Assembly (NCBI GenBank): GCA_023438965.1
Contig: JAEXPB010000058.1
Span: 1 to 5,877 of the forward strand
Source: Bacillota bacterium
GTDB taxonomy: Bacteria; Bacillota; Clostridia; Saccharofermentanales; UBA5734
Direction: 5' to 3'
Length of the DNA stretch: 5,877 nucleotides
A program made the translations under genes and the position numbers. Below, piece after piece: positions 1 through 4,780 of this stretch (within the stretch, counting starts at the first letter, position 1; each line of letters starts with the position of its first letter). Below the pieces are notes generated by a model that worked only from the letters and a program-made list of their open reading frames with translations, did not search any database and had not been told where the DNA came from.

Positions 1-488
1 TTGTGGGCTTCGATAATATCGTTGCTCAGGTATTTCTGGATGTTCGGGCAGTTCTCCTTGTAGAGCGCGGCGAGATCCATGTAGATACCCTGCTTGGCCC
101 AGTCGTTGAAGTTCGGCGTGCCAGGACCGGTTGTGACGGACAGGTCCGGGATTTCGCCGGAAGTAACAAAGATGTTGTACTTTTCCAGCCAGGTTTCATA
201 GGGGCAGGTGATAATTTTAATTTTTACGTTGAGTTTTTTATTGATGGCTTGGATGATGATATCGGTTTCATCATTCAAGGAAGTCCATGCTGTCCGGAAT
301 ACACTGAACTGATAGGGGGCTGCTGCGGTGGTCGTGCCGGCGGTTGTGGCCTGGGCGGTGGTCGGGGCGGCTGTGGTTGCCGGAGTGGTGGTCGCACCGG
401 TACCGCTGCCGCAGCCGGCAGCGATCAATGAGACCAGCATGCATGCTGTCAGAAACAGAATAATCGCTTTCTTGGGAATTCGATTCAT
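1..488 (-). CDS. ABC transporter solute-binding lipoprotein (sugar-type), 3' end cut off
   Basis: This is the N-terminal 162 codons of an extracellular solute-binding protein; the frame is still open at the window edge. It starts at ATG 488-486 behind a strong AGGAGG site. Residues 1-26 form a lipoprotein signal: basic MNRIPKK, a hydrophobic stretch, then lipobox IAAGC with Cys26 as the lipidation site. Residues 27-59 are a low-complexity Gly/Thr/Ala/Pro linker that would tether the domain to the membrane surface. The folded domain starts near Tyr60-Gln61 with features of family 1 carbohydrate-binding proteins of the LplA/YtcQ sort: a predicted beta strand NVKIKII, then TWLEKYNIFVTSGEIPDL, and later a GIYMDLAALY segment followed by PNIQKYL. 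Such proteins deliver oligosaccharides to LplB/YtcP-type permeases, which would lie beyond the edge. The ligand cannot be read from sequence; the neighbouring GH3 enzyme suggests an N-acetylhexosamine compound. Oligopeptide-type binding is less likely. Confidence 0.88.
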   Translation of the reverse strand, partial: MNRIPKKAIILFLTACMLVSLIAAGCGSGTGATTTPATTAAPTTAQATTAGTTTAAAPYQFSVFRTAWTSLNDETDIIIQAINKKLNVKIKIITCPYETWLEKYNIFVTSGEIPDLSVTTGPGTPNFNDWAKQGIYMDLAALYKENCPNIQKYLSNDIIEAH

Positions 489-499
489 ACTATTGCCTT

Positions 500-505
500 C
501 CTCCT
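500..505 (-). promoter_or_regulatory. Strong Shine-Dalgarno site of the solute-binding protein
   Basis: AGGAGG on the minus strand, 11 nt before the ATG at 488. It fixes the start of the lipoprotein gene, and the resulting N-terminus is a complete lipoprotein signal peptide. Confidence 0.85.
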
Positions 506-513
506 CTGATTTG

Positions 514-539
514 ATTGTCGTTGGGATTGCATCGACAAT
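514..539 (-). repeat. Perfect 7-bp inverted repeat at the predicted transcription start
   Basis: The arms ATTGTCG (514-520) and CGACAAT (533-539) are perfect reverse complements separated by 12 bp. The repeat begins 3 bp downstream of the -10 box at 543-548, so the arm nearer the promoter covers the expected +1 (about 536) and the other lies in the 5' leader. It could be a repressor operator or a leader RNA stem. The arms do not match a consensus I can name. The inverted repeat is seen directly; its function is inference. Confidence 0.5.
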
Positions 540-542
540 TTC

Positions 543-570
543 ATTATAGGCGGGCCGGTTGACGGTTCAA
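543..570 (-). promoter_or_regulatory. Sigma-A-type promoter of the solute-binding protein gene
   Basis: On the minus strand, TTGAAC (570-565) is followed after 16 bp by a perfect TATAAT (548-543). With +1 expected near 536, the leader to the ATG at 488 is about 48 nt. The -35 box matches the consensus TTGACA at four of six positions and the spacer is 1 bp short of ideal, so activation by an upstream-bound factor is plausible. This is the only good promoter in the 129-bp gap, and it separates the transporter gene transcriptionally from the enzyme operon, although read-through is still possible. Confidence 0.7.
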
Positions 571-596
571 GTTGCAGTTCTTTGTAACGTGTTGCA
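571..596. promoter_or_regulatory. Possible activator/operator site upstream of the -35 box
   Basis: GTTGCA occurs at 571-576, immediately beside the -35 box, and again at 591-596, exactly 20 bp away, close to two helical turns. AraC-family activators commonly bind direct repeats about 21 bp apart with one repeat abutting the -35, and an AraC-type regulator is encoded at the head of the adjacent operon. The outer copy also forms part of TGTAACGTGTTGCA (583-596), an imperfect palindrome with arms TGnAAC/GTTnCA that resembles LacI-family operators but lacks the central CG. The motif is short, so chance is a real possibility. Confidence 0.35.
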
Positions 597-614
597 TATC
601 TGTTCTTCCTAGAT

Positions 615-633
615 TTTTCAGGCCTTTTCAGGC
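615..633. repeat. Short 10-bp-period tandem repeat at the end of a gene
   Basis: TTTTCAGGC occurs at 615-623 and again at 625-633, spanning the last codons and the stop codon of the gene ending at 618. The inner copy can also pair with GCCTG (639-643) around a five-base loop. On the transcribed strand the stem is followed by A-rich rather than T-rich sequence, so it does not look like an intrinsic terminator. It is probably slippage-derived. Confidence 0.4.
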
Positions 634-1394
634 TTTTTGCCTGCCCCGGACAGCAGTCTGGCCAGGTTGCCGCCGGTTATCAGCTGCTTCTCGGCATCGC
701 TGATTCGGGCATAGTTGATCATGCTTACCGCCGAACCGCCGGAGAATACCGGCATGCCGCTGCCGAAGATCAAACGCTGCGCGCCGAACAGCCGGCAAAA
801 TTCCTCAATGCCGTTGTGGGGCTTGTAGCCGATCGTTTCGATATGCAGATTGGCGAATTTCCGCAGCAGCGGATACAAGTTCCGGTCGCTGCCATAGCCG
901 ACGCCGGACAGGATGACCACCAGTCCGGGATAATCATTACCCAGGGCATGCAGATCATTCCAGTTCAGCTGATCCATACCGATCAGCAGCGGGATCTTCT
1001 GGTCAGCCAGCATGGACAGCAATTCGCCGCTGTTCCAGCCGGCCAGGCTGTAGGCATGGTCATTGTCACCCGGGAACATCCGCACCGCCCGGACGTTGTT
1101 GCGCCGAAGCTGCTCCAGGAGGACAGCCGGAGCCGGGAACTCGCCGGTGTGATGCGGCATGACGACCCAGACCGGATCGAGCCGGTCCTGGCCGGCGATT
1201 TCCTGCAGAAGCAGGTTGTTGCCCAGGACCGGATCGTATTCGCGGGCCATGGCATGATAGACCAGCGCCCGGTCGATGCCATAGAATTGCATATGCTCCA
1301 GCAGATCCTCGAGCTTGTAAAAGGACCCCGGATTCACGACACTCCGGCGGCCAAAAGAACAATCACAGTCCCAGAATGAGAGATGCTGATCCAT
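618..1394 (-). CDS. Amidohydrolase-2-fold protein lacking the canonical metal ligands
   Basis: A 258-residue cytoplasmic protein without a signal peptide. Its TIM-barrel layout follows the amidohydrolase-2 family and its intact neighbour at 2207-3088. N-terminal strand 1 reads FWDCDCSFG (residues 7-15), where the family has DxHxH. LLIGMDQ (136-142) sits where a metal-binding His follows strand 5, and ILSGVGYG (161-168) where the next His is expected. LIFGSGMP (208-215) replaces the usual FGTD or FGSD, so Gly213 occupies the metal/catalytic Asp position. The end, SDAEKQLITGGNLARLL, keeps the family's typical terminal helix with NLARLL. The protein therefore looks folded and conserved but is unlikely to bind zinc in the usual way. 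It may use another mechanism, as a lyase, isomerase or binding partner. The substrate is unknown. It is the last gene of the operon, 17 bp after the M55 gene, with GAGG 10 nt before its ATG. Confidence 0.8.
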   Translation of the reverse strand: MDQHLSFWDCDCSFGRRSVVNPGSFYKLEDLLEHMQFYGIDRALVYHAMAREYDPVLGNNLLLQEIAGQDRLDPVWVVMPHHTGEFPAPAVLLEQLRRNNVRAVRMFPGDNDHAYSLAGWNSGELLSMLADQKIPLLIGMDQLNWNDLHALGNDYPGLVVILSGVGYGSDRNLYPLLRKFANLHIETIGYKPHNGIEEFCRLFGAQRLIFGSGMPVFSGGSAVSMINYARISDAEKQLITGGNLARLLSGAGKKPEKA

Positions 1395-1397
1395 TTT

Positions 1398-1409
1398 CGC
1401 TACACCTCG
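1398..1409 (-). promoter_or_regulatory. Ribosome binding region of the amidohydrolase-like gene
   Basis: CGAGGTGTAGCG on the minus strand, with GAGG 10 nt from the ATG at 1394. It matches the site before the M55 gene (2194-2205) at 11 of 12 positions. It confirms the Met at 1394 as the start. Confidence 0.65.
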
Positions 1410-1411
1410 CT

Positions 1412-2191
1412 TCAGAATAAGATGTCCAGGTAATTGGTCGCAATTTTGCGGACGGTTCGGGCGTCCAGCCTTTCGACACCTTCCCGGGCGGCGATTTCAT
1501 CGCAAAAATCGCTCCGGTACAGCTCAAGCCGGATTTCCAGCGGGAGTAAAGGCCGCAGGGGACGAATTTCATGGATCAAAGCCAGAGATGCCGCCGCAGC
1601 CTCCCGGATGCGCTGTTCGGCAGCCGACTCCGGCACCAGTTCGGCCCGGTTCCGGCCGATGCCTTGCTTGACCACCGCGCAGGCCAGGGGACCGATAAAC
1701 TGTCTGGCTTCAGTACAGGCCGCCTGGTCACCGCTCAGCATCACGACCGGCAGGTTGAATTCGCCCGCCATGATGCCCCATTGGCCAATTTCGCCGGTGC
1801 GCCGGCCATTGACCGAATAGTTGAACCATTGCCGGGAGTTCTGGGTGTGATCCAGGAAACCGTTCCAGGTACCGGCCATGGCGTGGGCGCCGACAAACAT
1901 CACGGCATCCAGACCCTGATCCAGCTGCCGGCGCATCGGTCCGGCGGCAATCTCGGCCCGCGGATCCAGCTGGTCCAGCCGGAAATTGCCGCCGCCGCCA
2001 TGTCCGTCACAGACCAGAACCCGCCCGGCCCCGCCCAGAAAAGCGCCGTCCACGGCCGCGTTGGTGTCGGCCATCAGCCGCTCCAGGCTGTAAGCATAGC
2101 GGGGGTGTCCTGGCTGGATCATATCCATGCTGTCAATACCGCTGATACCTTCCAGATCGGTCATGATATAAATGCTTTTTCCCGTTCCCAT
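1412..2191 (-). CDS. dppA: M55 family D-aminopeptidase (DppA-like)
   Basis: A 259-residue zinc aminopeptidase that should release N-terminal D-amino acids such as D-Ala from short peptides in the cytoplasm. It fits the M55 family along its whole length; Bacillus subtilis DppA is about 274 residues. Diagnostic motifs, in order: IMTDLEGISGI (9-19) with Asp12 and Glu14; CDGHGGG (61-67) with His64; FVGAHAMAGTWNGFLDHT (99-116) with His103 and His115; GEIGQWGIMAG (133-143) with Glu134; VVMLSGDQAACTEA (149-162). Asp12, Glu14, His64, His103 and Glu134 correspond to the known dinuclear zinc ligands of DppA. There is no signal peptide. The start at 2191 has GAGG 9 nt upstream and lies 15 bp after the amidohydrolase gene. 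No dipeptide permease genes accompany it, unlike the classical dpp operon, so its substrate here may be a peptide or amino-acid conjugate from the same pathway as the GH3 enzyme. The family call is firm; the exact substrate is not. Confidence 0.93.
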   Translation of the reverse strand: MGTGKSIYIMTDLEGISGIDSMDMIQPGHPRYAYSLERLMADTNAAVDGAFLGGAGRVLVCDGHGGGGNFRLDQLDPRAEIAAGPMRRQLDQGLDAVMFVGAHAMAGTWNGFLDHTQNSRQWFNYSVNGRRTGEIGQWGIMAGEFNLPVVMLSGDQAACTEARQFIGPLACAVVKQGIGRNRAELVPESAAEQRIREAAAASLALIHEIRPLRPLLPLEIRLELYRSDFCDEIAAREGVERLDARTVRKIATNYLDILF

Positions 2192-2193
2192 CG

Positions 2194-2205
2194 CGCTGCA
2201 CCTCG
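2194..2205 (-). promoter_or_regulatory. Ribosome binding region of the M55 peptidase gene
   Basis: CGAGGTGCAGCG on the minus strand, with GAGG 9 nt before the ATG at 2191. It lies entirely in the 15-bp gap after the upstream stop codon and is nearly identical to the site used by the next gene downstream (1398-1409). Confidence 0.65.
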
Positions 2206-2206
2206 A

Positions 2207-3088
2207 TCAAGCTTCCAGGATTTGCAGGGCATTGTCCCGGCAAACCTTCCGGTACGCCACCTCGGATATTTTACCTTGCTGAACGGCATCGTCCAGCCAG
2301 AAGGAAGTTTTGGCATATTCGCCGGCGGTGCAGATATCGGTGCCGAAGTAGAGCCGGTCCTGGAATTCCTCGATAAAACGCCAGCCAAAGGCCGAATCCC
2401 GGGACAGGGCATTATAACCGCTCATCGCGGAAAGATCGCCACAGAGGTTGGGATAGCGGCGCATCAGATCGACCACCCGCCCGGGCGTCACCTTGCCGGT
2501 CGGATAACCTTGGCCGTCGGTCGGATTGGTCCCGATTTCCGCCCAAAAAGGCTGGGAATGGCCGATGAATTTCAATTCCGGGAATTTAGCCAATTCCTTT
2601 TCCAGGCGATGCAGTCCGGGCTCGTCAACCAGTCCATAGCAATTGCCGATCTGCGGACCGATGTGGAAGAGCACCGGCAGCTGGTTCTTTGCGCAATGGG
2701 CAAAGAGGTTTTCGACCAGGGGATCATCAAAGTAAAGATTGGCGGTTATTTCACCGACCCCCCGGGCGCCCATTTCTTTATAATAGCGCAGAAAATGGGA
2801 CAGGTCGCTGGTCGGATTGTTGTCGCCCATGCGCGGATCAATATTGCAGAACCAGTAGAACAAGTCGGCATATTGATCGACCAGCAGGGCCGCTTCCTCG
2901 TTGGATTGGATCCGGCCGGCGCATTCCGGATTCAGGGCCGGCAGAATGACGCCTTTGCCGATGCCCAGCTCCTGGTACATGGCCCGGAGCTGCTCCGGCG
3001 ACGCGAAGGGGTGGCCGGTGCCAATTCGCCCGATACCCTCACCGTTCCTGGTATGGACGTGGATGTCGATTTTCTTGATCTGGGGCAT
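2207..3088 (-). CDS. Amidohydrolase-2 family metal-dependent hydrolase
   Basis: A 293-residue cytoplasmic TIM-barrel hydrolase of the amidohydrolase-2 family (PF04909 type, which includes ACMSD-like decarboxylases and various lactone and amide hydrolases). The metal-site pattern is complete: KKIDIHVHT (5-13) with His10 and His12 after strand 1, VLFHIGPQIG (139-148) with His142, KFIGHSQPFW (173-182) with His177, and YFGTDI (247-252) with Asp251. Glu113 in GVGEI may also line the site. The C-terminal helix YRKVCRDNALQIL is the usual family ending. The start at 3088 is supported by AAAGGAG (3105-3099), 10 nt upstream and inside the last codons of the GH3 gene; the gap is 4 bp. Substrate specificity cannot be assigned from sequence. 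The setting between a GH3 N-acetylhexosaminidase and a D-aminopeptidase suggests a step in breakdown of an amino-sugar or peptide conjugate. Confidence 0.87.
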   Translation of the reverse strand: MPQIKKIDIHVHTRNGEGIGRIGTGHPFASPEQLRAMYQELGIGKGVILPALNPECAGRIQSNEEAALLVDQYADLFYWFCNIDPRMGDNNPTSDLSHFLRYYKEMGARGVGEITANLYFDDPLVENLFAHCAKNQLPVLFHIGPQIGNCYGLVDEPGLHRLEKELAKFPELKFIGHSQPFWAEIGTNPTDGQGYPTGKVTPGRVVDLMRRYPNLCGDLSAMSGYNALSRDSAFGWRFIEEFQDRLYFGTDICTAGEYAKTSFWLDDAVQQGKISEVAYRKVCRDNALQILEA

Positions 3089-3092
3089 GAGT

Positions 3093-4766
3093 TTAATTCT
3101 CCTTTCCTGAAAACCCGAAGGGATAGCGGGGACTGACCGCGACCGGCAGTCTGCCCTGGGGTTTCAGATAACCAAATAATATTTTCAGCGCTGCGGAAAT
3201 GGAATAGGGACAGTCGCTGTAAGTTACCAGACAGTTGTGCAGGCGATCCAGCTTGTTCAGGATATAGGGGTTGCCCAGGATGATAAAAGCAGTCCCGGGT
3301 GCCTGCCGATTCAGCGCATTGATCAAATCAGCCTGGGTGGACGGGATGCTGCCGCTCCAGGATTTATAGGAAATAACCCGGACAATGGTCGCAAAGATGA
3401 CCTGGTCATATTCGGCCGCCAACGCCAGGACCTGCTTCGACTCGGCTTCGTCCGGGTCTTCGCTGACCAGGTGGAGCCGCACCTCACCGGCATAATTCCG
3501 GCATTGTTCCAGCAAGTCGGCGGCCTTGCTGGTGATATTGCTGTGCATGTCTTTGGCTATCCCGCCCTCTTCCTGGCTGCGGGTGACCACCAGCAGGATT
3601 CTTGCCCCTGGCAGGCTGCTGAGCGGCAAGTTCGCTCCTTCCAGCAAAGTGACCGAGCGATCGGCGATTTCGCGGGCGACCGCCTGGTTTGCCGGTGTGC
3701 CAACCGTGGCCCGGACTTTATCCGGGTCGATCGGCTGGCTGGTCAGCGTGCCCATGCGTTCCAGGGTGGCCAGAATCCGCCGCACCGAGGCATCGATCTG
3801 CGACCGATCGATCATGCCGGCCTCGACAGCCGCCAGAACGGCATCCAGCGTTATTGCCGGGTCCGTGGCATAATCCTGGAGAATGATGTCATGTCCGGCC
3901 TGGACAGCCATGACCGCGCTTCTTTCCAAACCATAAATGTCCTTGATGCCTTTCATGGCCAGACTGTCGGACAGGATCAGGCCATCGAAGCCGAATTCCC
4001 GGCGCAGCAGCCCGGTGATGATCTGCCGCGACAGCGTGGCCGGCAGACCGTCCTCATCGCGGCCCAGGAGCGCCGGGAAAACGATATGGGCGGTCATGAT
4101 GCCTTGCAGACCGGCCTGGATCAGCTCCCGGAAGGGTTTTAGCTCGATTTGCATCAGCCGGTCCCGGTCATGCCGGACGACCGGCAGGGCGATATGCGAG
4201 TCGACGGCTGTGTCGCCGTGACCGGGGAAGTGCTTGCCGTTCGGAATGATTCCGGCCTCCTGCATACCCTGGACATAGGCGCCGCCCAGCCGGATGACCG
4301 GTTCCGGCCGGTCGCTGAGCGCCCGGGTGCCGACGATCGGATTATCCGGGTTCGTGTTGATGTCCAGCACCGGGCAGCACAGGATCGTGAAGCCGAGCGC
4401 CCGGGCTTCCCGGGCAATGACCTGGCCCATCTGGAACGCCAGGCGGGCCGAATCGGTCGCGCCAAGCGCCATGAAGGTGGGGAAGGATGTGCCGAAATCG
4501 AACATGTCCGTGATACCGGATTCGGCATCCATGAAAAGACCCAAAGGCAGGCAGGCGGCCCGGATATAACGGTTGATTGCCGCCACAACCCCCTCCAGGT
4601 CGCGGACCCCCTGCTGGGTGATGACAATGGAACCGAGGGTTCCGATACAGCCTTCCTGCAGCAGTTGGAAAATCCGATCGGGATAATCGTAACCGCGGAC
4701 GCAGATCATGAGGCCAACTTTCTGGCGCAGCGTCAGGCGTTGGAAAATCTGTTCGGCTTCATTCAT
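3093..4766 (-). CDS. nagZ: GH3 beta-N-acetylhexosaminidase, NagZ type, two-domain, cytoplasmic
   Basis: A 557-residue glycoside hydrolase family 3 enzyme expected to remove non-reducing beta-linked N-acetylglucosamine, classically from GlcNAc-MurNAc fragments. The catalytic barrel covers about residues 5-345: FMDAESG (78-84, Asp80 a likely substrate-binding residue), VGTRALSDRP (145-154), the NagZ hallmark KHFPGHGD (178-185) continuing to Asp189-Ser190-His191, and LILSDSLAMKGI (263-274) with nucleophile Asp267. The Asp-His acid/base dyad on this loop separates NagZ-type GH3 enzymes from beta-glucosidases. Residues about 385-557 form the GH3 C-terminal alpha/beta domain, ending PQGRLPVAVSPRYPFGF, as in Gram-positive two-domain NagZ. 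Unlike the exported Bacillus protein it has no signal peptide, so it should act on imported substrate. The ATG at 4766 is preferred over an in-frame upstream start at 4883 because it has AGAGG 9 nt upstream, and the extension has no family resemblance and overlaps the regulator gene by over 120 bp. Other N-acetylhexosaminides remain possible substrates. Confidence 0.92.
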   Translation of the reverse strand: MNEAEQIFQRLTLRQKVGLMICVRGYDYPDRIFQLLQEGCIGTLGSIVITQQGVRDLEGVVAAINRYIRAACLPLGLFMDAESGITDMFDFGTSFPTFMALGATDSARLAFQMGQVIAREARALGFTILCCPVLDINTNPDNPIVGTRALSDRPEPVIRLGGAYVQGMQEAGIIPNGKHFPGHGDTAVDSHIALPVVRHDRDRLMQIELKPFRELIQAGLQGIMTAHIVFPALLGRDEDGLPATLSRQIITGLLRREFGFDGLILSDSLAMKGIKDIYGLERSAVMAVQAGHDIILQDYATDPAITLDAVLAAVEAGMIDRSQIDASVRRILATLERMGTLTSQPIDPDKVRATVGTPANQAVAREIADRSVTLLEGANLPLSSLPGARILLVVTRSQEEGGIAKDMHSNITSKAADLLEQCRNYAGEVRLHLVSEDPDEAESKQVLALAAEYDQVIFATIVRVISYKSWSGSIPSTQADLINALNRQAPGTAFIILGNPYILNKLDRLHNCLVTYSDCPYSISAALKILFGYLKPQGRLPVAVSPRYPFGFSGKEN

Positions 4767-4780
4767 GGCGGCTAACCTCT
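4759..4780 (-). promoter_or_regulatory. Start-stop overlap and ribosome binding site coupling regulator to nagZ
   Basis: ATGAATGA at 4766-4759 contains both the nagZ start and the TGA stop of the regulator gene, an 8-bp overlap. AGAGG (4780-4776) lies 9 nt before the ATG within the regulator's last codons. This decides the nagZ start and implies translational coupling, so the two genes share one mRNA. Confidence 0.75.

Noticed and set aside
3..431. Plus-strand open frame encoding a Gly/Cys/Arg-rich tail
   Set aside because: The low-complexity tail is the reverse reading of the Thr/Ala linker in the lipoprotein gene, which has a strong ribosome binding site, lipobox and promoter on the minus strand.
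435..448. Perfect 14-bp palindrome CAGCATGCATGCTG in the signal-peptide coding region
   Set aside because: One such palindrome is roughly expected by chance in a window of this size, and it lies inside codons for the hydrophobic signal segment; no regulatory reading is supported.
597..643. Possible intrinsic terminator after the last enzyme gene
   Set aside because: Only a short five-pair stem (629-643) is present, inside the coding sequence and followed on the transcribed strand by A-rich sequence rather than a T-run. Operon termination or read-through into the transporter gene cannot be settled here.
1571..3136. A 521-codon open frame on the plus strand, antisense to the M55 and amidohydrolase genes
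   Set aside because: It is fully covered by two genes with clear family motifs, shows no recognisable domain, and is explained by GC-rich codon bias keeping stops out of the complementary frame.
3237..4142. A 301-codon plus-strand open frame antisense to nagZ
   Set aside because: It is a shadow of the GH3 gene, with no domain features and no fitting ribosome binding site.
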